A DNA stretch of 64,000 nucleotides, taken from NCBI RefSeq assembly GCF_029962835.1, contig NC_080577.1, forward strand, positions 8,470,501 to 8,534,500, in the 5' to 3' direction. This stretch comes from Magnolia sinica (lineage: Eukaryota > Streptophyta > Magnoliopsida > Magnoliales > Magnoliaceae). A program made the translations under genes and the position numbers. Below are positions 47,582 to 57,911 of this stretch, piece after piece. Within the stretch, counting starts at the first letter, position 1. Every line of letters starts with the position of its first letter. The notes beneath the pieces were generated by a model. The model worked only from the letters and a program-made list of their open reading frames with translations. It was not told the DNA's origin and searched no databases.

Positions 47582-48136
47582 GGACGCGGATTGCGTATTT
47601 ACACTGTCAGTAGCCACGTTGCTACTGGACGGTACTCTCTTGGCCCATAATGATGCATGTGCTTAATCCACGCAGTCCATTCATTTTGGACCGTTATTTT
47701 AGGGCATCAGCCTAAAAATTATGCAGATCCAAATCTCAGGTAGAGTACACCATTTAAAAGTAGTGGCGATTGAACAACTATAGTTAAAAACTTTCTAAGG
47801 TCACTGTAATGTTTATTTACCATCCAATCCATTGATTAGGTCACGACAACTTGGATGAAGTGAAAACATAAATATCAGCTTGATCCAAAACTTCCGTAGC
47901 CCCAGACAACTGTTTTTATTTTTATTTTTATTTTTTTATTACTATGGGCTTACAATCATGACTGTTTCCTAAGGTGGTCCACCTAATATTTTGATCTGCC
48001 TAACTTATGTGCTTATGCCCTAAATTGAGCTGGAAAAATGGAAGGAGAGCATGGATAAAACAGATTCACCATGCTGGGGCCCACAGACCACTGTCTAGTC
48101 GCTGCTGGCAGTGTCGAGAGGCAATCGCCGCCGTCC
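47582..48136. mobile_element. Mutator-like MITE in intron 2 of gene D
   Basis: 555 bp, GGACGCGGATTGCG...CAATCGCCGCCGTCC. Flanks GGATTGTGG (47573-47581) and GGATTGTGT (48137-48145) match 8 of 9. Gene B has the uninterrupted 'ctggattgtggatcc' near 14090, so this insertion is specific to D. Confidence 0.8.
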
Positions 48137-50420
48137 GGATTGTGTATCCTACTGCCTGCCGTTAATTTAGTATTTGTTATTTATGGATGCTTGTTTAACG
48201 AAAAGAAGACTCGTATTTTCGAAAAAAAAATATATATAATAATAATAATAATTAATTAATTAAAGAAGCTGCCTACCTTTTGGGCTGTTTTGGTATACAT
48301 TTATCACTTTTTAAAAAGCCAATTGGATTTCACGATTCCATTCCAATTAAAGGAGGGCCTGAAATCAATTCCATCCCAATTAAAGAAGGCGGGCAGGAGA
48401 GTCAATAAAGTCCACTTTTATGTACGTGTGATCCACGTCGATGGTCTGTTTTACCATGCAATTTTTGGGTCATGCCCGGCATGATTTTTCACAAATATCA
48501 GTAGCCCCACCTATCTTCTGACCCAGGTCTGGCGAGCGAAGTTCCTGGGCTCACCACACACGTGAGGCATTGACAGTGGGCCTACCTTGATGCATGTATT
48601 GTTTAGCTTATTCAAAATTGTTGTGGCGCACGGGGAGTTTTTAATGGCCAATCACCACTAAATATTTTGGTTCACCTGAGATTTGGATATATTTCGTTTT
48701 TGGGCTCATACCCTAAAATGATTTAGAAAACGGATGGAGAGTGTGGATCCAAAAAACCGGATGAGACAGGTGTGCACATAATCCATTCTTCCCCTCGGTA
48801 TAAGCGCACCATGTGATGATGTCACCAAGACCAGTGGGCTCTACCACGATGTATGGGTTATATCCACATTATCCATCCATTTTGTGAGATCATTTAAGGG
48901 CATGACCCAAAAATGAGGCAGATCCAAATCTCAAGTGGACCATACCATGGAAAACAGCCCCGACAATGATCCCCACAGTTAAAGCCTTCCTAGGCCACCA
49001 CTATGTTTATTTGACATCCAACCTGGATTAAGGGAAAAAATATCATATGTAAAACTTTGTAGCTCCTCAGAAGTTTTCAATGGTAGACATTTAATCTCCA
49101 CTACTTTCTGTGGTGTGGTCTAGATTAGCTTTAGATCTGCCTCATTTTTGGCCCCATGCCCTAAAATGACCGTGTGAAATGAATGAATAGTGTAGATATA
49201 ACACACACACACACACATATAACGGCAAGGCCCAAAAAACATGGTAACATCAACAATTACTAGATCCGTGGACTCCGCTTCCCTCTCGCGGAGCCGAACA
49301 CGCGGCGTGATGTTTGAATGACCCGATACAAGGGGGGTCCACCGTGACGCTTGTGAGAAAGCCACTATTCATCCCTTTTAGCAGTTCATGTTAAGACTTG
49401 GGACAAAAAATCAGGTGATCTAAAGCTCAAGTCGGCCACACAACTGGAAATGGTGGAAAGGGGCTTCTTACCATTCAAGCTTTTACGAGCTCCAACATTA
49501 TGTTCATATGCAATCCAAACCATTTATAAAACAACTCAACTGCTCACAAGGTCGTTTTCACTGAGATGAACTAAAAAGAACAAAATTATTAGCACGATCC
49601 AAAGCTTTGAGGCCTTATGAATGTTTTAATGGTGGGTGTAATACCTTCGTGACTTTTTCATGTGGCCAACTTGAGCTTTAAACCTACCTCAGTTTTAGGG
49701 TCATGCTCTAAAATGTGCTGGCAAAATATATGAACTGAGTGAATTTCTCACAAACATTATGGTAGCCCCACCTAGCTACAGACCACTGGACACGAAAGCC
49801 CCTCTCTCATGGTAGTTTTAAATAAAAGACATTGCCCCTTCTAAAAAATACGGGTCCTAAAACCGCATGTAATCCTTATAGCATACAATGCCAGGCAGTT
49901 ATATATAATGGCCTAAAATGGTAGGTGGATTAATTTAAATATTTTAAAGTGGATCGTATGTATATCTGAAAACAGCACAAAAAGGCAGGTGGTTATTTTT
50001 AATTTTCTTCTCTTTTTTCTTTTAACATTTTTAACTGTCCCGTAATTTTTCAACAATTCAATGGTCAGCAACCAAAGTAACTTAATTCTTGGTTCATGGC
50101 ACATTCAAACTTGGACCCTTCATTCTTACGGTTTTGATTCAAATTACTTGTGTCTCACGCGTGCAATTTCTAAGTGCATGCATGAGTATCATCCATCACC
50201 CTCTGCCAGAGTATCAAAGCATTTCTTCAGTGACTTTTACCTTTCAAGGAACTTGATGATCTCCAGCCAGATGACATGACATGCACAGTATCGTCGAGCC
50301 AGGGTTGGTACAAATGGACTCCACATGTGAGAGATCCAGACTGTTTATCTCATGGGCTCCAATGTGGAAAAATGTGTGGATGGATCATTATTGCAACATA
50401 ACTCTACATTAGAATTGTTT
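48137..50420. other. Intron 2 of gene D, collinear with gene C
   Basis: Aligns with 29785-31640: 'ggtatacatttatc', 'ctctgccagagtatcaaagc', 'ccagatgacatgacatgcac'. It holds a MITE fragment at about 48770-49215, ending in an (AC)n run at 49201-49218, and another piece at about 49340-49790. Collinearity stops near 50420. Confidence 0.5.
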
Positions 50421-51927
50421 ACACCCATTTTCTTCCCCCACGTGGGCCAATGAAAGTCCACTAAGTGCCGACAGTGTGTGACTACAGCCATCTCAAAACA
50501 TACTTTCATCCAAGAGTATCGTCGTTTGATTTTCTCCTGGCAATACGCATCCTGTCATAAATATGTAGGGCACAAACCCTTATGCCCATCTTTAGGAGAA
50601 CAAATTGGCACATGACACATGACCATGTTTATTTTGTCCATTAGTAAGGCAACGTACCCACGATATCTATAAGACACCTGCCGAGAGAGCAGATGCATCA
50701 CGAATTTGACAATAATATTATCAATGAGGCCGTCTCTCATAGTCCTTTTAAAATGAGAGATTTGCCTAGAGATGTTTGGAGTAGTTGTAGCATTCAAGAA
50801 AATTTTGAATATCTGAAAATTAGACTGATGTCCAAGCGAACCCAACCTATGTCAAGAGAAACGGACACATCAACCTGGAGGAGTCTAGAGCTGCATGCCG
50901 ATCAGAATAAGTAGAGCATTAAAGGGTCTCGAAGAAGGATATGATCTGGTCGATAACAAGTTAATATCGGACAGTTTTAAGTCACTCATTAAGGAGATCA
51001 AAAGAGATAGAAAGATCATCCAGATGCCCTATTGGGGTGATTCGGTCTAATAGTCATTATCCCATTAGAACTAAAAGAATGGGAGATCTCAACTTAACGG
51101 ATCTGGTCCATCACTGGTAACAGATCTGTAGTATGTGTCAAATCCCACTCCTATGATTAGGAACTGAGTGATCTAATCTAGGTTACTCGGATGAATGGAC
51201 TTTATGGATCTCAAACCATGATGCCCCCTTCTATAGTGCGAGTCTTATCAAGGAGCATCTATGTAAAAGGGGTGAAAATCTAAGATCCGATAGTGTCAAA
51301 CTTTTCAAAGACCTTCCCAGTTAGGAGCTTACGGATTTGCTGAGGAGATTTTTGTTCTCCAGAAAGCTAGCCATCGACTTAAGCACGAAAGATTTATAAG
51401 CAACAAGGAAACCCTAGTGAGGATTTTACCATCTCGATAATTCATAAAGGAAACAATCAAAGAAGAAATTGATGCCCTATGTCAAACACATCAACTTATC
51501 TTTTATTTATGTTTCTTTTCTTTTTCCTAACATAATTTAGCTTAGTTAACAGCTACTTTCTAGCGGCTCTTATTATAGTACTTTAAGAGTAGAAGTAATC
51601 TTTCTGCAACCTTAAGTTGTATATTGTGATCATTTAAGTTCCGATTTGGTTGAACACATCCGTTTTGATCGTCTGCTCTGATACATGTATTAGGTATTTA
51701 TCATTTTCTTTAATTTATTCATTTGATTGTCTCACAACTTATTGATTATAATGAACATCAACTTCAAATATTAATGAAATCGCCAACATCTTGCCTTCTT
51801 TAATTTGAAAGTATATCTTCGTTTATTTGAGAATTGTTTTGAACTTAAATTGTTAGTGAAAGAACAAGCCCTTAAATATGTGGACTTATGTTTATATTAT
51901 CATATGGTAGAAAGAATTCATTTGGAA
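50421..51927. repeat. Degenerate dispersed repeat, family R, second copy
   Basis: Related to 22990-23690 over 50421-51400 ('ggcaacgtacccac', 'gaggccgtctctcatagtcc', 'gatgtccaagcgaaccc'). A translatable island around 50693-50914 has no domain I recognise. 51400-51927 is AT-rich and featureless. Confidence 0.4.
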
Positions 51928-52246
51928 ATAGAAACCTCAAATGGACCACATGGCTTAGATGATGTTGATGATGATTGCTGACTGTCAGTTGTTTCTGCAT
52001 GTTGTTTCCCATTTGAAGGCCATCAGTTAGATCATTTAGATTATCTATTTGGTAATTTTATGAATCGTCGTCCATCCATAATAGAGCTCACTACTCGAAT
52101 GGTACTGATACTGATACCTTCCCTGTATTGTGGGAGTTAGGTTGTATTGTTTCTCACTGTAGGCCATATTGTCCATTTGCTTACTGGAAAATGCAATGGC
52201 TACTTTCTAAGGTGGGCTTTTCAATCCCAGCCTATCAAAATAGATA

Positions 52247-52369
52247 CAGGGTTGTTGGTGGGTTTGTTTGTCAGAAAAAGCGTGTGAAGGTTGGTCAAAA
52301 AAAGACCAATGTCACCGGGGATGGGATTGGCAAAACGATCAACATCAACTCTCAACACCGCAACTGTTG
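52247..52369 (+). pseudogene. Pectinesterase-like scrap, + strand, unit 1
   Basis: The reading VKVGQKKTNVTGDGIGKTI resembles the early catalytic-domain segment of plant pectin methylesterases, in which KKTN, GDGIGKT and TI are conserved. It is about 40 codons long with no flanking domain. Versions in unit 2 (about 55840-55962) have stops and in unit 3 (about 59503-59626) a frameshift. Homology is judged by eye. Confidence 0.45.
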
Positions 52370-52559
52370 GTGGGTTTGTTTGTCATCTTGAATTCTGCAT
52401 GTTTTAGTATTACGGTCCTCTAGTTTTCCTCTGATGAGCGTTCAGGATCCCACACACGTGCTAACATGTTTATCGCATTTGTTTATGATTTTTTATATTG
52501 TTATGTAGTTATATAGTATTTCCTGTTATTTATGTTGTATTTGATGTCTTAAATCTAAT

Positions 52560-52990
52560 TAGATTCTGCGCAAAAATTTTCGCAAAACTGCGAAAGTGCG
52601 GGATTTGTTTTTTTATTTCATTTAAGATTCTTTTCGATTTTGTTTAAGATTCTTTCTACAATTATATATATGGGTGTAAACGGGATTGTGAGGTATTCTA
52701 AGGGATTCTAAGGCATTCTAAGGCATTCTAAGGTATTTTAAGGCATTCTAAGGCATTCTAAGGGATTCTAAGGTTTTCAAAAAGGGTTCTAAAGTTTCTA
52801 AAAGGGTGGAGCAAGGGAGAGATTTGAGGATTACTCATGTCTGGTAAGTCCTATCTCTTTGTAATTTCTTCTTTCATAGTGAAGATCTGTCACTTTATGC
52901 CGTGGTTTTTTCCTGAAAAGGTTTTCCACGTTAAATCTGTGTTCTCTTGTGTTTGCTTGGTGCTCTTGGATTTCTATCCTAGATCCATCT
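52560..52990 (+). mobile_element. Copia-LTR-like block, unit 1
   Basis: Parallels the gene C Copia LTR in order: 'tatatatgggtgtaaacggg' (TATA/R region), 'tctctttgtaatttcttc', 'tgtcactttatgccgtgg', 'ttttccacgttaaatctgtg'. Copies in units 2 (about 56155-56605) and 3 (about 59815-60270). No internal retroelement domain follows; instead the minus-strand pectinesterase fragment abuts it. Confidence 0.5.
52690..52775 (+). repeat. ATTCTAAGG minisatellite inside the LTR-like block
   Basis: Tandem 10- to 11-bp units, ATTCTAAGGG / ATTCTAAGGC / ATTCTAAGGT, repeated about eight times. The copies in unit 2 (56285-56385) and unit 3 (59945-60040) have different numbers and orders of variants, so the array has kept changing since the 3.6-kb duplication. 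The Copia LTRs in gene C have no such array at this point. Confidence 0.8.
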
Positions 52991-53009
52991 CTGTTTGATT
53001 CCGAAAATT

Positions 53010-53465
53010 TCATCTTTGTTTGAAGGGGCCCGTTTCTCTTAACCTCCATCTTTTTTGGGTGGCATAATGGTCGAACGTGATGATAGTCTTTCCAATCCCA
53101 TCCTCGATGAAGGCGATATTGGTCTTTAGCTGATCAACTTCCACATGCTCTCGATATACGCCGGACTCTATGTATATGGAAAAGAGCGACATGCACAAGC
53201 TAGGGGCAGCGGCCACTGCTGCCGATATAGTGGTGTAGTCACCGCTGCCGTCCTGAGCGACCGTCAGGTTCGTCAGGTAAGTTTTAAAAGGTGCAGAGTT
53301 AGTTAGGATTGGTAAAACAACCACCAACAAAACAACCCAAACGATGACCAAGAAGATACATAAGAGTTGAAAGATCCAAGATGGAAGGCTGATGTTTTTG
53401 TTGGCATCAAAGCAGGGTATTTCGAAAAGAAGTCAACCATTTGGATGACTAACTGACACAGGCAT
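53010..53465 (-). pseudogene. Pectin methylesterase 5' fragment, unit 1
   Basis: Corresponds to the 151-codon frame of unit 2. The start ATG is at 53465 but codon 11 is TGA, where unit 2 has CGC (Arg), so the frame is open only from an internal Met at 53351. The catalytic-domain start, TVAQDGSGDYTTISAAVAAAP, SGVYREHVEV and EDGIGKTIITF, is readable, then homology ends. No QDT, DFIFG or GRPW motifs follow. Confidence 0.7.
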
Positions 53466-53763
53466 GGTGAGTGGAGAGGAAGATGAGAGTATTAGCTGTA
53501 TAAGCCAAATCTTTTCTTTGCTTCAAGATAACAGAATTTTGCCTTAGCACAACTCAGATATCTGATGTAGAAGGAAGAAAGAGAGAAAAAAAAATTGAAT
53601 TTTTCACTGTTGCTTCTTCACTTGTTTTTTTGCTCCAACTGGATCTATAGGTGCCCATTTATAGGTGGAAAGGCAACGGATGATGCGGTTCTTTTAAGTC
53701 AAGCTTTCAGATTTTGTTTTGGAAAATATTATATTTATTATTATTACTGTGATCGTTTTAAGT

Positions 53764-54276
53764 GGAAATGGATTCACTACTCCCTTGCCACCAACCAATA
53801 GCTGGTGGTCGGTGCTCTGTGGGCCCCACCATGATGTATGTATTTCATCCATGCCGTCCATCTATTTTTTGAGATAATTATATGGTATGAGATCAAAAAT
53901 TAGGTATATACCAATCTCAATTAGACCACATTACAGGAAACAGTGTTGAATGAGTGTTGACCATTAAAAACCTTTTCAGGGCCATAAAATTTTTGGATCA
54001 AGCTGATATTTGTTTTTTCCCTTCATCTGGGCCTGTATGACTTAATCAACAGATTAGATGTCAAATAACAGTACAGTGGGCCTTAAGAGGATTTTAATGG
54101 CGGATATCCAATCACTATTGTTTTCCTATATATGGTGTGGTCCACCTGATATTTATATCCCTCTCATGTTTTAAATCAAGCACATTCGTAAAAATGGATG
54201 ATTGGAATGGATGAAACACAGAGCACCGACCACTAGCCAGCAGGCTGGTGGCAGGAGGAGTCGCCAATCCGTTTAT
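53764..54276. mobile_element. M538-type MITE, unit 1
   Basis: 513 bp, starts GGAAATGGATTCACTACTCC. Flanked by perfect GTTTTAAGT copies (53755-53763 and 54277-54285), a 9-bp duplication. It is shortened relative to unit 2 by deletions near 54190-54225. Confidence 0.8.
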
Positions 54277-54334
54277 GTTTTAAGTCACTTTTCATTGAGA
54301 TTCTGCAAGTGAAATTATTTATTTATTATTATGA

Positions 54335-54960
54335 CTATTAGCTGGTGTCCCACACACCACCGATGTGACTGGTGTGCTGACGTCATCAAGTTCTGTGGGT
54401 CCCATCATGAGGTATGAGTTATATCCAAACCGTCTGTCCACTTGGTTAACTCGTCGTAAGGCTTGCTCCAAAAAAAAGACAGATTTAAAAATCAAGTGGA
54501 CCACACTATAAAAAGTAGTGGAGGATTGAACGCTTGCATTGAAATCCTTTTAGAGGTCATAGAAATTTTGTATCAATATGATATATATATATATATATAT
54601 ATATTTATCTTCATCCAGGTGTGTGTGACCTTATGAATGGATTGGATGGAAAGTAAACGTTATGGTGGGCCCTACGAATGTGTTAATGGTGAGAATCATT
54701 GTCCCACTTCTATCTATGGTGTGGTCCACTTGAGCCTTGAAAATTATTCATTTTTTTGATCAAGATCTAAAATGATCTCGCCAAATGGATAAATGGCATG
54801 CATATGATAAATATATCATTGTGGGACCATGTAACTTTCATATTCGTTGAACCATTAGTGCGAGCTCGATGAGCGTTAACGCTCGTATTCGCACGACACG
54901 ACCCACTGCAGCTAGGTTGCTAGTCTGTGGTACACCAGCCAATCCACTTCCGGTGAGTAT
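54335..54960. mobile_element. Second MITE of unit 1
   Basis: Left 'ggtgtcccacacaccacc' pairs with right 'gtggtacaccagcc'. The interior carries the family phrases and an AT run at 54582-54604. 'ttatgacta' on the left and 'ataatgact' on the right may be a worn duplication. Copies in unit 2 (about 57968-58590) and unit 3 (about 61610-62225). Confidence 0.5.
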
Positions 54961-55071
54961 AATGACTTTGGTGGGGTCCAAATAGTCTAAATCAAATACC
55001 TAGAATCAGACGGATTGCATGCCTACCATCAAAGATCCACCTAAGCTACGTCTGGAATTAGGTGCCTAAAA

Positions 55072-55252
55072 TCAGACGGATTTTCCTTGTGAAAGTGAAT
55101 AACCAATAAAAAAAAAAACAACCCAAGCGATGAGCGAGAAGGCATAGAAGAATTGAAAGATCCAAAATAGAAGGGTGATGTTTATGTTGACATCAAAGCA
55201 GGGTAATTTGAAAAGAAGGCGGCCATTTGTGTGACTAACTAACACAGGTATG
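55072..55252 (-). pseudogene. Second pectinesterase N-terminal fragment, unit 1
   Basis: Minus-strand MPVLVSHTNGRLLFKLPCFD, followed by a hydrophobic segment, matches the N-terminus of the 56621-57076 frame (MPVSVSHPNGRLLFELPYFD). It ends about 60 codons in, before any catalytic sequence. Repeated in unit 2 (58673-58879) and unit 3 (62314-62520). It shows that the pectinesterase 5' end was duplicated before the 3.6-kb unit was. Confidence 0.6.
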
Positions 55253-56620
55253 GTGAGTGGAGAGGAAGATGAGAGGAGGAGAGGCGACAGATGAGAGGAG
55301 CAGAGAGGATAATTGCGTAGTGTTGAGTAGAGAGGAACATGAGAGAGAAGGAAACTTGAAAGTTGTATAGAAATCAGAAGCGAATTGCGTATTGAGTAAC
55401 TCAGTACACTTACGCATACTGAGTAAACTCTGTGAGCCCCACTGTCATTCATGCAGTGTATCCACTCTGTAAATCTCTTTTACCACATATTTTTAGGGCT
55501 TTGTCCCAAAAATGAAGCATATAGAAACCTCAAATGGACCACATGGCTTAGGTGATGTTGATGATGATTGCTGACTGTCAGTTGTTTCTGCATGCTGTTT
55601 CCCATTTGAAGGTCATCAGTTGGATCATTTAGATTATCTATTTGGTAATTTTATGAATCGCCGGCCATCCATAATAGAGCTCACTACTCGAATGGTACTG
55701 ATACTGATACCTTCCTTATATTGTGGAAGTTAGGTTGTATTGTTTCTCACTGTAGGCCATATTGTCCATTTGCTTATTGGAAAATGCAATGGCTACTTTC
55801 TAAGGTGGGCTTTTCAAGCCCAGCCTGTCAAAATCGATACAAGGCTGTTGGTGGGTTTGTTCGTTAGAAAAACCGTGTGAAGGTGGGTTAGAAAAAGACC
55901 AATATCGCCAGGGATGGGATTGGAAAAACGATCAACATCGACTCTCAATACTGCAACTGTTGTTGGGTTTGTTTGTCATCTTGAATTCTGCATGTTTTAG
56001 TATTATGGTCCTCTGGTTTTCCTCTGATGAGCGTCCAGGATCCCACACACGTGATAACATGTTTATCGCATTTGTTTATGATTTGTTACATTGCTATGTA
56101 GTTATATGGTATTTCCTGTTATTTATGTTGTATTTGATGTCTTAAATCTAATTAGATTTTGCGCAAAATTTTTCGCAAAACTGTGAAAGTGCGGGATTTC
56201 TTTTTTATTTTGTTTAGGATTCTTTTCGATTTTGCTTGGAATTTTTTCTACAATTATATATATGGGTGTAAACGGGATTGTGAGGTATTCTAAGGGATTT
56301 TAAGGCATTCTAAGGCATTCTAAGGGATTCTAAGGTATTCTAAGGCATTCTAAGGCATTCTAAGATATTATAAAGGATTCTAAGGTTTTTAAAAAGGGTT
56401 CTAGAGTTTCTAAAAGGGTGGAGCAAGGGAGAGATTTGAGGATTACTCATGTCTGCTAAGTCCTTTCTCTTTGTAATTTCTTCTTTCATAGTGAAGATCT
56501 GTCACTTTATGCCGTGGTTTTTTCCCGAAAAGGTTTTCCACGTTAAATTATGTTCTGTTGTGTTTACTTGGTGCTCTTGGATTTCTATCCTAGATCCATC
56601 TCTGTGTGATTCCGAAAATT

Positions 56621-57076
56621 TCATCTTTGTTTGAAGGGGCCCGTTTCTCTTAACTTCCATCTTTTTTGGGTGGCATAATGGTCGAACGTGATGATCGCCT
56701 TTCCAATCCCATCCCTGATGAAGGCAATATTAGTCTTTAGCTGATCAACTTCCACATGCTCCCGATATACACCAGACTTTATGTATATGAGAAAGAGCGA
56801 CATGCTCAAGCTAGGGGTAGCAGCCACTGCTGCTGATACAGTGGTGTAGTCACCGCTGCCGTCCTGAGCGACCGTTAGGTTCGTCGAGTAAGTTTTGAAA
56901 GGTGCAGGGTTAGTTAGGATTGGTAAAACAACCACCAACAAAATAACCCAAACGATGACCAAGAAGGCACATAAGAGTTGAAAGATCCAAGATGGAAGGG
57001 TGATGTTTCTGTTGGCATCAAAGTAGGGTAATTCGAAAAGAAGGCGACCATTTGGATGACTAACTGACACAGGCAT
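56621..57076 (-). pseudogene. Pectin methylesterase 5' fragment, unit 2 (151 codons open)
   Basis: The longest of the three. Residues 1-30 are a polar N-terminus; 31-54 are a strongly hydrophobic membrane or signal-anchor segment (IFQLLCAFLVIVWVILLVVV). Residues 68-130 match the start of the pectinesterase catalytic domain: TVAQDGSGDYTTVSAAVAA, SGVYREHVEVDQLKTNIAFI, DGIGKAIIT. The usual GDG reads RDG. From residue 131 the sequence is unrelated and stops. All catalytic motifs of the family (QDT, DFIFG, RPW) are missing. Intact members demethylesterify cell-wall pectin; this cannot. There is no pro-region (inhibitor-like domain) between membrane segment and catalytic start, as in type II enzymes. 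Confidence 0.7.
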
Positions 57077-57373
57077 GGTGAGTGGAGGGGAAGATGAGAG
57101 TGTTAGCTGTATAAGCCAGATCTTTTCTTTGCTTCAAGATAACAAAATTTTGCCTTAGCACAACTCAGATATCTGATGCAGAAGGAAGAAAGAGAGAAGA
57201 AAAACTGAATTTTTCATTGTTGCTTCTTCACTTGTTTTTTTGCTCCAACCGGATCTACAGGTGCCCATTTATAGGCGGAGAGGCGACGGATGCTGCGGTT
57301 CTTTTAAGTTAAGCTTTCAGATTCTGTTTTGGAAAATATTTTATTTATTATTATTACTGTGACCATTTTAAGT

Positions 57374-57911
57374 GGAAACGGATTCGCTACTCCCCTGCCA
57401 CTGGCCAATAGCTGGTGGTCGGTGCTCTGTGGGCCCCACCATGATGTATGTATTTCATCCATGCCGTCCATCTATTTTTTGAGATAATTATATGGTATGA
57501 GATCAAAAATTAGGTATATACCAATCTCAATTAGACCACATTACAAGAAACAATGTTGAATGAGCGTTGACCATTAAAAACCTTTTGAGGGCCATAAAAG
57601 TTTTATATCAAGCTGATATTTGTTTTTTCCCTTCATCTGGGCCTGTATGACTTAATCAACAGATTGGATGTCAAATAAACAGTACAGTGGGCCTTAGGAG
57701 GATTTTAATGGTGGATATCCAATCACTATTGTTTTCCTATGGTGTGGTCCACCTGATATTTATATCCCTCTCATGTTTTGAATCAAGCACTAAAATGATC
57801 CGTAAAAATGGATGATCGGAATGGATGAAACACATACATTATGGTGGAGCCCACAAAGCATTGACCACTAGCCAGCGGGCTGGTGGCAGGGGGAGTCGCC
57901 AATCCGTTTCC
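57374..57911. mobile_element. M538 MITE, unit 2
   Basis: 538 bp, GGAAACGGATTCGCTACTCC...GTCGCCAATCCGTTTCC. Flanks ATTTTAAGT (57365-57373) and GTTTTAAGT (57912-57920). Inverted arms extend for about 100 bp (CCACCATGATGTATGT against ACATACATTATGGTGG). Same length as the copy at 25858-26395. Confidence 0.83.

Larger units (their letters stand above)
51928..55520. repeat. 3.6-kb tandem repeat, unit 1
   Basis: First of three head-to-tail copies; each starts at ATAGAAACCTCAAATGG (51928, 55521, 59181). Order within a unit: pectinesterase-like scrap on +, Copia-LTR-like block with minisatellite, pectinesterase 5' fragment on -, M538-type MITE, a second MITE, second pectinesterase N-terminal fragment on -. 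Unit 1 is 3593 bp. Copies share nearly all features with scattered substitutions and indels. Confidence 0.88.

Noticed and set aside
52690-52775. Short regular repeats as a CRISPR-like array
   Set aside because: Units are 10-11 bp, directly adjacent and without unique spacers, in plant nuclear DNA. It is a minisatellite.
55072-55452. A 126-codon minus-strand frame as a gene
   Set aside because: Only its downstream 60 codons resemble the pectinesterase N-terminus. The upstream part comes from a Ser/Leu-rich low-complexity GAGAGG repeat.
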